A DNA stretch of 64,000 bases from Gigaspora rosea (Eukaryota; Glomeromycota; Glomeromycetes; Diversisporales; Gigasporaceae). The DNA lies in the NCBI GenBank assembly GCA_003550325.1, contig QKWP01000116.1, forward strand, positions 167,575-231,574. The letters run 5' to 3'. Made by a program: the position numbers and the translations under genes. This document shows positions 32,810-45,856 of this stretch, piece after piece. The notes beneath the pieces were generated by a model. The model searched no databases. It saw nothing but the letters and a program-made list of their open reading frames with translations, and had not been told where the DNA came from. The stretch's first letter is position 1. Every line of letters starts with the position of its first letter.

Positions 32810-33221
32810 CAGTGTTGGAATATGACCAGGTCATAACAGGTCATATCAAAGTTTAATTAGTAAAATTATCTTACTATAGTTATATGATTTCATTAATTAA
32901 ACTTGGTAATATAATTTGTTATGGCTTATGTCAAATGATTTAAGCAATTGAACTTAGTAATATGACCTGTTATGACCTGTTATATGACTTTTTTGTGATA
33001 TGACCTGTTATGACTGGTCATAACAGGTCATATCACATAAAAGTCAAATAACAGGTCATAACAGGTCATATTACTAAGTTCAATTGCTAAGATCATTTAA
33101 CATAAGCCATAACAAATTATATTACCAAGTTTAATTAATGAAATCATATAACTATAGTAATATAATTTTACTAATTAATCTTTGATATGACCTGTTATGA
33201 CCTGGTCATATTCCAACACTG
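32810..33221. mobile_element. hAT-type foldback element
   Basis: A 412-bp almost complete palindrome with ends CAGTGTTGGAATATGACC and its inverse. It is flanked by a perfect 8-bp duplication TGAATGAG (32802-32809 and 33222-33229). Both arms carry tandem TATGACCTGTTATGACC units. A partial relative starts at 37769. Confidence 0.9.
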
Positions 33222-33439
33222 TGAATGAGAGCAACGACATAAACAAAATGAGACTTAGCATGCTAAAAAATAAAAGATATATATTGAATAAGGCATTCTA
33301 GTAATTAAAGAGTGTGTACTATTGCAAGTTTTAAATATAAATAATGTGTTTAATTCATTAAAAAAAATATATACCAATTGGCTATATCCAATTAATGAAA
33401 ACAATACAAATAATACATTAGCAGAATTTTGTTAAAATA

Positions 33440-36400
33440 CAAGCTATAACACACTTAAAGAGCTAACTTGTGCAGTTTGTTCTGGATTATTTACGTACAA
33501 GCATTTAACTACAATTGCAACACAAAAATTATATCTACCATTGCTCAAAGCTAATGAATATTTCAATAAGTCATTCTTTAAAATTGCTTTTGTATATAGA
33601 CATCCATATATAGATTCTAGTGGTTATAAAAATTTTGTTGGTTAGAAATAGATTTGTTAAAAGTGATTTAAATGATGATAAAAATCTGTTTGACCTTCAA
33701 ATGTGTTATAATTGTAAATAATTACTGGATACAGGCAAAACCCTGATACTTTCATTGCCAAATATATAGATAAAAATGACTGCATAGTGTCTTCAAGGAT
33801 TGACAATACTGGAACAACTATTAATATCAACTAGTTATATATGCATAAACCTTATTCAGCTTACTGAACAAGAATATATGCATCAAAAATTAAAAGGCAT
33901 GTAATTTACTTTGTTCAAGAACAAACCTCACTTTCTGCCATTTTACTTTTGCCAATATATTGACAATACAAATGTTTAAAGGTAGTATTTGTAGAAGAAA
34001 AATGACTATTAGAGAAACAATTAAAAAAAGTATTAAGTGTAAGAAAAAATAAATCATTGTGGCTTTGGAATAGCTAGTGAACCACAACATTTTATATAAA
34101 AAAATCAAACTTGATAGAATGATGTTAGAATTATTACTAAAAAATAATGTACTACTTTCCTTATTAGCAATGACTGTGATAATTAACATTAATCCTAGAA
34201 ATGTAAAAAATTACACTAGATATATTGTAGACCTAATTGAAGAGGATAATGATAATGGTTTAAATTATATAAATAATAAAGGACAGGAAGATAAAAAAAC
34301 AATATTTGAATCATTTGATTCTAATAATAATTTACCTGAATAAAGGAGTTCAAACATGGCATATATCAATAATAATTATGTTTTGGAACAGGATCATTCA
34401 TTAAAATTGCTTGAAAAGATGAATCAAGAAACTACAAATTATAAGCAAAACTGTTCTAATACAATCTTAATACTATATTCAAATATATCTAAAAATGAAT
34501 ATACAGACCCAACACTTTTACTAGCTGCATTTTCTACTTATTTCTTATGGAACAGAAGGCTATAAAGATAATTTTTGCAAATAGTACATACCTTTTAAAC
34601 AATATATTAAACATTTACTATATACTTATAACCAAAAATTTAGGTATTATCATTTATTCATTTTTGTAGCATTTGATATATTATGAAAAAGAGACATTGC
34701 ATCAGAAATGTACTTAATAATAAAACAAGCGAAATTTAAATGATTTGTAGAATTGATTTCAAAACTTATATGAATGATATAAAAATCACAATTGAACAAA
34801 AACAGAATAAACAAATTGTGACAAACATGGCAGTACTTGAATTGTTAAAAAATATAAATATTGTTAGTAGAAAAGTCACAGGTTCTCATTAATCTAAAAA
34901 CTCTCAATAATGAAATTTGTGTTATAATAATACAATATAGCACCTCTTTCTTATTTATAACTATCAATCTAGTGGACCTTCATAGTTTAATTGTGATAAT
35001 GTATACAAAGAAAAAAGTAGATATTAATGCTTTATATCTGAAAAAATTTCTGACTGCAAATTGGCCCACCTTGATCTGACTGCAATAGTGAAATACTTTA
35101 ATACTGTGATGGAAAATATAATTAAATTTATTATTGGTTATAGTAAATCAGGAAGTAGAGTATTGGGTGATATAAAAAATTATTACAGAGTTATAGAGTA
35201 CCAAGATCGCAGTACTCCTTATTGTCATATATTAATATGGCTTCAAGATGCTATTAATCTAATTAAATTGCGAAAACATTTTAGATTCAAAATTTTAGAG
35301 AATAACTAATGACTTATGTAAAAAAAATTATTAAAGAAGATATCAGTTATCTCTTTCTAGATAATAATTACATGACTAACAAAATGTTAAACACAGAATA
35401 CAAAACTCCAAAAATTATATTAAAAAAAAAATGCACCTGCAATCTTATCTATTCCGAATCTATGATCCTCAGACTTTAAAGAAAACTTTTGACTTGAAAA
35501 ACTTAGAATTGTGAAATGCGCCCTATTCTTAGGTTTAACAAATCGTGTAAAAAATATTATCGCAGACGAACATCAAATTGTCGATTTGATTTTCCTTATA
35601 AATTAGTAGAAATACCTGAAAAGATTTATCCCAATCTTGGAATAATAACCCTTCAATGCCATAATGCGTATATAAATAATTATAATTCTTACATCACAGC
35701 TAGTTGCTAAGAAATGATATAAAATTTATAGCAACTGTTAAGTTATCGCTTGCATATATTCATTATATTACTGATTACATAACAAAATCTGATGTAAATA
35801 TGCACAATTCATTTTTAATATGTGCTATAATGTTAAATAAATTTATTACTGACACAACACAATTGGATGCACAATTAAAAGAATACATAACAAAGACACG
35901 AAAACCTATTACAATGTGTCTTAACAAAATTGTAACCCAAACAGAAGTAACAGAACCTCAAGTATCAATATAGCTTTTAGGTTTTAAGAACCACTACATA
36001 CCTAATAAATTCATAATACTTTATCTTAACTCTTTTGAAACATATTTAGTTTTGCAATACCCAACTAAAAAATTAGTTAACACAACATTCTCAGAAGGTC
36101 CAAATGCTAACAGTAATAAAGATGAAGAGAACAAAAATGATAATAATTACAAATTTAATGATGACAAATGGTTTACAATTTTAAACTCAAACAAATAAAT
36201 AAACGCAATAAACTTATAAATTGATTATGTGTACCATGGTGAACATATACCTGTATGACTATATTGCAACAACACATAAAATAAAAATTAACAAAAAAGA
36301 ATTGGACAAGTTAAACAGACAAAAAAATCAAGAAGGGCATGTGATGAAAGTAGATAGATTCCTATTTAAAGATAGGGATAAAGAGTGTAATGAAACTTGT

Positions 36401-36600
36401 AATCATGATATGATACATCCGCAACATTTCACACATATACAAATACACTGGTGTCATAAAAATGAGAGAATACCAGTATTATGTGAAAAAGAAATACTAT
36501 GTAAAGATGATTTAAAGAATGCAGAGTATTATGGTCTTTGTATTCTTTTGTTGTTAAACAATTATTTGAAAAAGTGTTTATTAATAATGGGCTAACTTGT
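33440..36600 (+). pseudogene. Helitron Rep-region relic
   Basis: Plus strand, read through many stops and frame changes. In order: LTCAVCSGLFTYKHL (33460), NEYTDPTLLLAAFSTYFL (34494-34550), SFLFITINLVDLHS (34945-34990), and LTAIVKYFNTVMENIIKFII (35066-35140). Then comes YRVIEYQDRSTPYCHILIWL (35185-35240), the Helitron HUH region with the first His replaced by Tyr. It is followed by NCRFDFPYKLVE (35577-35612), the tyrosine-bearing YITDYITK (about 35767-35790), and YLYDYIATTHKIKINKKELD (36245-36310). This is the rolling-circle initiator half of a Helitron Rep/helicase. The helicase half was not found, and Helitron ends were not located. Clearly non-functional. Confidence 0.8.
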
Positions 36601-37014
36601 AATTCTCCAATAGAAAAGGCATATTATTCTGCACATATCTTTTCACTTTTATGCAATGAGTGTGGAGATACTGCCAATTCCAGCTACTCAATATCCATTG
36701 TGTACAGAATGCACACATCAAACCACCAACTCTTTAAAATTTACTGCATATATTCATAAAAAGAAAAGGTTAGTACAATATAAAATTAAATCAAATATTT
36801 AAATTCTAATTAAATTAAGCATTAATAATATTATTTTATTATAGATGGCTTAGTGATAATCTTAAATAAGTTTTTTTTATATATCCTCAAAAACTATATA
36901 TTGAACAATTTACAATATGTCTATATTTTGATTAGTAAATATTGGACTTTTGAGTTATAGTAAATAAAACTATTAATTAGCTTTGTTTTAAAATAATTTT
37001 TTATTTGTAAAATT

Positions 37015-37605
37015 TGTTGGCACGTTATACAAAATTTAAAACTAACTTCGTGTAGCCTAAATTAATAGACCTATATACACATCTAAGATTATGAAAAAGT
37101 TAGTTTTGAGTTTGCATGACACAAAATCCAAAAGTTGGATTAATAGTTGGTCTTTTTCTATTGACTCTACTGGATAGTTTAGGGAAATTAAAGCCTAATT
37201 GGGTGATATCAAATAAATTTATGTAATAGCAAGAATCGAATAATTGAAACAATCGAAATTTAAATGGGTCGACGGATTATGCAAAACAAAAATTTAACTT
37301 TGCATAGCCTAAATTAATAGATTCATGTTCACATATAAGGACACACAAAGTTAATTCTTCGGTTTGCATAACATGGAATCAGAAAATTTTGCTTTTTTTT
37401 TTATCAGACCTATCGGGTAATTCTATAAAATTAAGGTCATCATTAGGTGATACCAGAAAAAAAATTAAATGGCAAAAATAGAATAATTGGCACATTAGAA
37501 ATTTAAAAAATTTTTTTTGGAAAAATTGGGTTGGATGGGTTATGCAAAATGAAAAATTAACTTTGCGTGGCCTTAGCGCTTAGAAATAATTGTTAGTACT
37601 TGATG
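37015..37605. repeat. Diverged tandem repeat, about 255 bp
   Basis: Three unit starts at about 37019, 37273 and 37537 share a TTATGCAAAA ... TAACTTTGCATAGCCTAAAT block. The first two units also share a later stretch. Confidence 0.6.
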
Positions 37606-37768
37606 TTACTTTGAAATTACTTTTCTGAGTAAGTCTGTTTTGGATTGATGACATTTTTGGTAATTAATTTTTTTTCAAGCAGCTTTTTTTGTTGTTTTTG
37701 GCCTATTGCTCTGCGCTAGCTCAAGCGCGCTAAAATTTTTTTTGCTTGACGAACAACGGTTGTATACA

Positions 37769-37800
37769 GTGTTGGCACATGACCAGGTCATAACAGGTCC
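37769..37800. mobile_element. Fragment of the CAGTGTTGG foldback family
   Basis: CAGTGTTGGCACATGACC followed by AGGTCATAACAGGTC matches the terminus of the element at 32810. The rest of the element is absent or replaced. Confidence 0.55.
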
Positions 37801-37833
37801 GTAGACCGGCCCACAGGTGTTCAATTTACTAAA

Positions 37834-38201
37834 CTCACCCACAAAAAATTTTCCGGTCATGTGACTTTTTGTGGTGCAAACTAGGCGCAAACCAATTGAA
37901 TTTTAGGATCAGGTGTAACGTAAAAATTGCGCTTTTTATGATTTTCATAAAAAATCACTAATAACTCCGAAGTTTGTCTATGAAATCGTCTACTGCGCAT
38001 TAACAAAAAAATTCCTTGCAATATTTTGGTATGAGTAGCACTCTAACTAAGCGTCTAACCCAAACCCTAACCACTCGATTTATTACTTTAATTCTTTCGC
38101 TTTATTCGATTGTTTTGATTTTCACGTTACACCTGATCTCAAATTTTGATTGGTTTGTGCCACAAAAAAGTCACATGACTGGAAAATTTTTTGTGGGTGA
38201 G
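37834..38201. mobile_element. MITE E3, core-sharing family, long inverted repeat
   Basis: About 80 bp of inverted terminal repeat: CTCACCCACAAAAAATTTTC, then GTCATGTGACTTTTT, then a GGTGTAACGT block on both sides. The interior carries the same core as E1, E2 and E4 (complement of TGCGCAGTAGACGATTTCAT) plus AACCCTAACC. Confidence 0.8.
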
Positions 38202-38531
38202 CTACTATCGTCCACTAACCACCCACCAAAATTTCACCTGCAGTGAACAACTGTGGCGCAAGCCAATTAAAAAATTCTGCATTTTTTTTAAAATACTCAT
38301 CAGAATTTTTATATTAAAGTTCAAAGGAAACATGAAACAATAAATTTTATATTAACATATAAATAAAAACATTAAATATTTACAAAAATTTATTCGCTTC
38401 TGCAAGCTTTTATATATAGTAAATTACGAATTTAGGTAGCATTTTTTATACACCATATAAATATAAATAAAGAATTATTTTGAAATTATACCCGTGTAAA
38501 ATTTAAAATCTAGCTAATTTGCTCGTTTATA

Positions 38532-38709
38532 AATTATTGTTGCAGCTGATGCTAAAATTGGCTGATGCTGAAATTTGGGGTCCCGATTTGAAACTATAAG
38601 CCCAGCTAAAATTCACATATACTCTTTAAATATGAAATCTACACCCGAAACATCCCAAGAAGAATTAAAATATCATATCAAAATTTCAGCATCAGCTGCA
38701 ACAATTATT
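38532..38709. mobile_element. MITE with TTGCAGCTGATGC termini
   Basis: AATTATTGTTGCAGCTGATG on the left and its inverse at 38690-38709. The inner GGGGTCCCGATTTGAAACTA block is related, inverted, to the elements at 42218-42441 and 45857-46063. Confidence 0.7.
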
Positions 38710-39049
38710 AACCAGGTAAAGTAACTCAGGTAAAGTGAGTAACTTGGCTGACTAATTCAAAATTATTCTTCACTGCTTTTTTAATAATAGTCTACCAAAT
38801 GGTATCTATTCGACTATAGTTTTAAACTGAGATCTTTCACATAACCATTAATTTGTCTATTTCTAATTATTCATCCTTTAACATAATATCAGATCACACG
38901 TCTGACACCATATTTCGTTACAATGCGCATATTTTCTGCAACTAAAATTTTTTTAACTATTAGTTTTTGAATTCGATTCTTGTGGTTCACTTTTTTTATA
39001 CGATACTTAGATATAAATGTAAATAATTTTACACTTACCAACTAATTGA

Positions 39050-41100
39050 CGAGAACAAAAAGTAAAGATTCGTGAACTCGAATAGCATATTTAAATATTT
39101 AAAGTAATAAATGAAATTAGATACAAATATTCATAAATATAATAGCTTAATAGATTAATAAATGTTTCTACATTCATGCACTAATTATTGCGAATAAAAT
39201 GAAATTAAATTGTAAATATTCATGAAGTTAAATAGTTTGTTTAAATTAATAAACATTCTTTTATAAAATGAAAATTGATAACGAATATTCATGGACCTGA
39301 ATAACTCATTTTGAATGCTTAGATTAATGTTATTATACTCGCAAATCTAAAATAGATTAAGTAGTAAATATTCATTACTTGAATAGCTTATTTTGATCAC
39401 TTATATTAATAAATGTTCTTCATAATCGCAAATATAAAATATTTATTTTGAATCTTAAATTAAGGAACGTTCTCTATTCGCAAATCTAAAATGAGATTAA
39501 ATAGCAAATATTTCTTGACTTGAATCATATCGATAAATGCTCTTTATACTCACATACTATTATTGCGAACAAAATGAAAATTAATAGCAAATATCCATGG
39601 ACCTGAATAGCTCATTTTGGGTGCTTAGATTAATGATATTCTTTATACTCGTAAATCTAAAATGAGATTAAATAGTAAATATTCAATACTTGAATAGTTT
39701 ATTTTGAACGCTTAGATTAACAAATGTTCTTTATCTATGTAAATATAAAATGAAATTAAATTAAATAATTCATTGACTTGTATGCTCAGATTAATAAAGT
39801 TTTTTGCTAAAATGAGATTAAACAGTAAATATTCACTTACTTGAATAGCTAATTTTGAAAATTTATATTAAATGTTCTTTATACTTGCAAATCTAAAATA
39901 AAATTAAATATTCATTAACCTAAATATAATAACTTAATTGAATACTTAGATCTTTATACTCACGAATTATTATTGTAACAAATAACATTAATGGAGAACA
40001 TTTACGCTCTTCACTGATTATCGTGAATAAAATGAAATTAAAATAAATTAAACTGTAACGTAATAAAGTTGAGTAGTTTAATTAGATTAATAAATGTTCT
40101 ACATATCACAAATCTAAATAAATTATATATTAAATATTTATAGACTTGAGAAGCTTATTTTGAATAAATGTTCTTTATACTCACGTATTTATTGCAAATA
40201 AATGAAATTATAGTGAATATTCATGGAATTGAGTAACTTATTTCGAATACTTAGATAAATAAATGTTCCTATGCTCACGTAAAATTAATAGTGAATATTA
40301 ATGTACTAGAGTAGCTTATTCTGAATACTTGGAATTGCAAACGCTCTTTATTAATTATCATGAATCAAATTATTAAATATTCTTATAATCAAAATCTAAA
40401 ATAAAATTTAGTAAATGTTCATGAGCCTGAGTACCGGTAACTTGTTTTAAATACTTAGATTAATAAATGTTGTTATTCTTACGTCTTCCTCTTCTCTCTT
40501 TTCTCTTTTTTTTTTATTATCACGAATAGAATGAAATTAATAGTGAATTTTCATATACTTGAATAAACTTAATTAAACTTCTTAGGTTAATAAATGTTCT
40601 TTGTACTCACCACTAATTATTATAAATAAAATGAAATGTAAATGCTCATGAAGTTGAATGGGTTACTTATATTAGTAAATATTTTTTATACTCACATCTA
40701 TTATCGCGAATAAAATGAAATTAATAGTGAATATTCATAAACTTTAATAAACTATTAAAATACTTAGGTCAATAAACGTTCTTTATGCTCACCATTAATT
40801 ATCGTGTGAAGTTGAATGGTTTACTTAGATTAATAAATGCATTTTATACTCACATATGAATAATGTAAAATCAATAGCAAATATTCATGGACTTAAATAA
40901 TTTTAATACTTGGATTAATAAACATCTTTATGTTAACGCGCTAAATTATCACAGATAAATAAAATCAAGCAGTAAATATTCATGAATTTGTATCTTATTT
41001 TAAATAAATAAATAAATAAATATTTTTTATACTCAAACAAATTATTGCAATATAAAATGAATTATAAATATTTTATTAATAACTATTCTTCACAATTAGC
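39050..41100. repeat. Degenerate satellite, about 20 units of 60-110 bp
   Basis: Successive units follow the pattern TAATAAATGTTCTTTATACT - CACGAATTATTATCGCGAAT - AAAATGAAATTAATAGTG - AATATTCATGGACTTGAATA - GCTTATTTTGAATACTTAGA. They differ by many substitutions and deletions. No gene. Confidence 0.75.
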
Positions 41101-42217
41101 CACTTAATAAACATGAACAGTTCACAAAAGTACTACCTAGAAAGAGTCATAAAAAATATGTTCGGATATTAAGTATCAAATGTAGATAATATTAAAAACA
41201 TATACCAATAACCAGTTATTTCTTATACAATAATTCTAGTATTCAATTAAAATTGGAAAAATGAAAAATGAGCTTATTAAAAGACATATATGGAAAATTT
41301 TAATAGAATCATGCAGAATAGGAATCATATAGTCAAAGTCAACTAATTGACTAAATTTTTTCAATTGATTACATCAGCAAATACATTTTTTATAAAATCT
41401 ACATAGATCTACAACTTTACTTAAATATTATATAGAATACTATATAAAAATTATATATGTTAATTTTTATATGTTATTTAATATAGAATTTATGTAAAAT
41501 TTATTTGAATATATATAAAAATAAATTTATAAAAAGGCTTATGTAAATGTTATATATTTATAAATTTTATGTATAATAATTAAGCACCTTTATATGCTAT
41601 AAATATCTAAATAAATTTTTTACATAAATTTTGTATATTAATAAATTTTATATATTATAACTATATAACTTTTATATATCGTAAAATTTAATAAAAATTT
41701 TGTATAAATCTTATATATCGTAAAATTTAGATAAAAATTTTATATAAACATTATATATTAATAAATTTTACATATATAATTATATAACCTTTATATATTA
41801 TAAATATAAATAAATTTTTATATAAATTTTAAGAAATAGTCAATATCTCAAAAGTTTACTAGGGTAACCCCTGTTGTAGTTTTAATTAACTTATTTGGCC
41901 ACTTAACACATTTTTATATTTTAAATTTTTGTTATATAACTGTTAAATAAATATTATTTAAAAATTATATTTATGTATAAATTATGCTATGTAAGTCTAC
42001 ATAAAAATAACTTCGATTAATTGACTAATCGATTAGTCAATTAGTTGACTAGTCTATTAATCGAACCAACTAATCGATTAGTCGATTAGACTAATCATTT
42101 AGTCAACTATAATACTATAAGATCATAATACTTTTTAAATTATTTCCAGAGGATAATTCACGTTATATAGTATTTAACAGCTTTATTTTATAAATATGCT
42201 ATATGCAATATATATTG

Positions 42218-42441
42218 TCAGGGATGATGCTGAAATTGGATGATCCTAAAATTTTGATTTATTTTGATATGAAATTTTAAAATTTTTTTAAGTGTTTTTT
42301 TCAGTTTTGTCTTATAGAATTAGAGCAAAATTTGGGTGAAGATTTGATAGTTAAAGTAGATGTAGATTTTAGCAGGGCTTATAGTTTCAAATCGACACCC
42401 CAAATTTCAGCATTATCTGATTTCAGCATCATCTCCGACAT
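42218..42441. mobile_element. MITE, GATGATGCTGAAAT family, copy in block 1
   Basis: GTCAGGGATGATGCTGAAAT on the left pairs with inverted GTCGGAGATGATGCTGAAAT on the right. The interior relates to 38532-38709. It predates the block duplication, because block 2 has it too. Confidence 0.7.
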
Positions 42442-42872
42442 ATATTATATCACATACTATACTACTTTAAATAATATATTTATTAATATTATTTATAGTT
42501 AACTAATCAACTAATCGACTAATCAATTTTGAGTCAGTCAATGATTAACAGTTTTAGTCGATTGACTAATTGACTAAAAATTTCTAACCGATTCCAATCC
42601 TTACATGTATATATAATGCATGTTAGTCGATTATAATTCAGCCAAATAGCCATAATTTAATCACAGTATAAAATAAAGTTCCAAGCAGCAAATGCTTAAT
42701 AATCTACTTCAATATTGGTTTTCAACATGTATAAAATGAGACAATTTACTCTTATTCTCACATTATTCAGATTAAATATTTTTTAAAATTACAGTAGTAG
42801 TTAAAAATATACTATTAAAATCATTAACTATTAGCATAAAATTAATTATAATTCATTAAACTATTAGTCACA

Positions 42873-43838
42873 ATGGAATCATCTTCATCTTTAGCTTTAT
42901 CCTCATTTTTTCATTGTTCAGGATGTAATACTGAAAAGCCTTGTAGTGTATTCATGGGAATTGGGTCAAAAGGCATAAAGCAATTTGGTACTTGTATTGA
43001 CTACTGCAATAAATCAAAAACCATAAATAGAAAAATTCAAAGAGAAAACTAGATGTAACCGAGGAAGATAGAGATATTGGCCCAGAAATTTAGAAGTAGT
43101 TGAACAAGATAATTTTCATAATTATATTGTACAGCTTTTAGATGCATATTCAACTCAGTGTGACAATAACACTAACATGCCACTTTCTCTTTTCAATGTG
43201 TAATTTACATTTTTAAATCAAAAAAGTTCCTAAAAAAATGGCAGAAGAGTTAGTTAAAACAATTGAAGATGCAGATAAATATGTATAGATATATAACAAG
43301 CTATATTCAGGATACAAGTAAAGACTTGTTTGTATCTTTGCTCACAAAGGGATACACTGAAAAATAAGCCAAAAAAACATGAGAACCCTTTAAAGCATTA
43401 TAATAGACCATCTATAGAATGGTTTGAATTTAATGAATCTATTAAAATTGTTATAAATCAGTCATCTAATATGGCAGAAATACTTTAAACCATGAATCAT
43501 TGTATGAAAGACCAAAAGATATGTTAGTACCTCCACATATCAAGACTTTTATTCAACAAAATATTGATCTTTTATTCTGGAAGATATATGCAAAGTTTGT
43601 AAATGAAGGTATAGATCTATCAGTTCATCAAAAACAATACATTTCTGGTTAGACAAAATAGGTACAAGTGTTATAAAGATGCATTTGAATCAGCAATAGT
43701 ATGGCTCAAGAAAGATCACTACAGAAATATTGTGGAAGAATGCATCCAGTCTGTGCTCTAGCTGTTATAACAGGAATATATGAGTACCTACAAAATATAA
43801 ACGTAAATATTTATAAGTGTGGCATTGATGCAATATGT
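42873..43838 (+). pseudogene. MULE-like transposase relic, first exon only (block 1)
   Basis: Starts MESSSSLALSSFFHCSGCNT. Later pieces are ERPKDMLVPPHIKTFIQQ (43508-43560), NIDLLFWKIYAKFVNEGIDL (43561-43620) and IYEYLQNINVNIYKCGIDA (43774-43835), with many stops and frame changes between. A 5-prime splice site GTAAGT follows at 43837. The second exon, seen in block 2 from 48156, is missing here, replaced by the hairpin array and gap. FHCSGCNT suggests an N-terminal zinc-binding motif. Confidence 0.7.
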
Positions 43839-44040
43839 AAGTAACTGTTTTTTAAATCTAATTTTTTTTATTATATAATTTTTTTTATAGAAAATTTATT
43901 TTTACCTGATATATAATTTTTATTATACTATATAATACAAACTACTACAACAAACTAAAGATTCTATATATTGGTTAGTTAGTAGTTAGAGTAGATAAAT
44001 TTTAATAATGTTAAGTGAATTTATATTATATTTATATATA

Positions 44041-44358
44041 GTTATTGGATGTGTAGCATCCAATAACAGTTTTATTTGGCAGGAGAAATGAGAATACCGT
44101 GATCCGAAGGATCACGGGATGATCATTTTGGATGACAAATAAAAGAAGTATCTGGCTTTGAATTTAATGTGCCAACCTGGGCCCTGAAGGGGCTTAGGTT
44201 GTCAAGCACATTAAATTCAAAGCCAGATACGCTGTTATTGGATGCGAAACATCCAATAACAGATTTATTTTTCTTTTTCTGTTATACCGTGAGTTTGTAT
44301 GAGTCTATTTGGCGTATAACAACTGTTATACGACCCACATTCACTATGAAAAAGAAAA
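44041..44358. other. Dense array of perfect hairpins at the gap edge
   Basis: Five hairpins lie in 320 bp: 44041-44067 (11-bp stem GTTATTGGATG, loop TGTAG); 44097-44117 (9-bp stem CCGTGATCC, loop GAA); 44148-44230 (perfect 24-bp stem with an inner CAACCT/AGGTTG stem); 44232-44262 (13-bp stem with the same GTTATTGGATG, loop CGAAA); 44313-44332 (CGTATAAC stem). TTTTCTTTTTC at 44269 pairs with GAAAAAGAAAA at the gap edge. Base composition is richer in G+C than the surroundings. It resembles no element elsewhere in the window. Candidates are a mobile hairpin element, organellar or endobacterial DNA, or a palindrome that stalled assembly. Confidence 0.8.
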
Positions 44359-45010
44359 NNNNNNNNNNNNNNNNNNNNNNNNNNNNNNNNNNNNNNNNNN
44401 NNNNNNNNNNNNNNNNNNNNNNNNNNNNNNNNNNNNNNNNNNNNNNNNNNNNNNNNNNNNNNNNNNNNNNNNNNNNNNNNNNNNNNNNNNNNNNNNNNNN
44501 NNNNNNNNNNNNNNNNNNNNNNNNNNNNNNNNNNNNNNNNNNNNNNNNNNNNNNNNNNNNNNNNNNNNNNNNNNNNNNNNNNNNNNNNNNNNNNNNNNNN
44601 NNNNNNNNNNNNNNNNNNNNNNNNNNNNNNNNNNNNNNNNNNNNNNNNNNNNNNNNNNNNNNNNNNNNNNNNNNNNNNNNNNNNNNNNNNNNNNNNNNNN
44701 NNNNNNNNNNNNNNNNNNNNNNNNNNNNNNNNNNNNNNNNNNNNNNNNNNNNNNNNNNNNNNNNNNNNNNNNNNNNNNNNNNNNNNNNNNNNNNNNNNNN
44801 NNNNNNNNNNNNNNNNNNNNNNNNNNNNNNNNNNNNNNNNNNNNNNNNNNNNNNNNNNNNNNNNNNNNNNNNNNNNNNNNNNNNNNNNNNNNNNNNNNNN
44901 NNNNNNNNNNNNNNNNNNNNNNNNNNNNNNNNNNNNNNNNNNNNNNNNNNNNNNNNNNNNNNNNNNNNNNNNNNNNNNNNNNNNNNNNNNNNNNNNNNNN
45001 NNNNNNNNNN
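44359..45010. other. Assembly gap (652 N)
   Basis: A run of N between the hairpin array and the start of duplicated block 2. Reading frames crossing it are meaningless. Confidence 0.99.
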
Positions 45011-45856
45011 TATATAAAAATTATATATGTTAATTTTTATATGTTATTTAATATAGAATTTATGTAAAATTTATTTGAATATATATAAAAATAAATTTAT
45101 AAAAAAGGCTTATGTAAATGTTATATATTTATAAATTTTATTTATAATAATTAAGCAACTTTATATGCTATAAATATCTAAATAAATTTTTTACATAAAT
45201 TTTATATATTAATAAATTTTATATATTATAACTATATAACTTTTATATATCATAAAATTTAAATAAAAATTTTGTATAAATCTTATATATCGTAAAATTT
45301 AGATAAAAATTTTATATAAACATTATATATTAATAAATTTTACGTATATATAAATATAAATAAATTTTTATATAAATTTTAAGAAAAAGAAATAGTCAAT
45401 ATCTCAAAATTTTACTAGGTTAACCCCTGTTGTGTTTTTAATTAAAAATGCTCCTCTCGCAATTTTACCCCTAACGCCAACTCTAATTTTAACCCTAACC
45501 TTAATTATAACTTTTATTTTACTTATTTGGCTAATTAACACATTTATATATTTTAAATTTTTGTTATATAACTGTTAAATAAATATTATTTAAAAATTAT
45601 ATTTATGTATAAATTATGCTATGTAAGTCTACATAAAAATAACTTCGTGATGTAGTCGATTAATTGACTAATCGATTAGTCAATTAGTTGACTAGTTTAT
45701 TAATTGAACCAACTAATCGATTAGTCGATTAAACTAATCAATTAGTCAACTATAATACTATAAGATCATAATACTTTTTAAATTATTTCCAGAGGATAAT
45801 TCATGTTATATAGTATTTAGCAGCTTTATTTTATAAATATGTTATATGCAATATAT

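Larger units (their letters stand above)
41441..44038 (+). repeat. Duplicated block, copy 1
   Basis: Aligns collinearly with 45011-48040 at high identity by eye. It starts with TATATAAAAATTATATATGT and ends at GAATTTATATTATATTTATA. It contains an AT-rich minisatellite (41441-41830), a cluster of TAATCGATTAGTC palindromes (42005-42110), a MITE (42218-42441) and the 5-prime part of a MULE relic. It lacks the 338-bp MITE and a stretch of about 75 bp present in copy 2. Confidence 0.85.

Noticed and set aside
39050..41100. Possible CRISPR-like array
   Set aside because: Units vary in length and sequence, with no constant repeat and unique spacers; the setting is eukaryotic.
44169..45067. Two long plus-strand frames across the N run
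   Set aside because: Almost all residues are undefined; the frames exist only because N codons are not stops.
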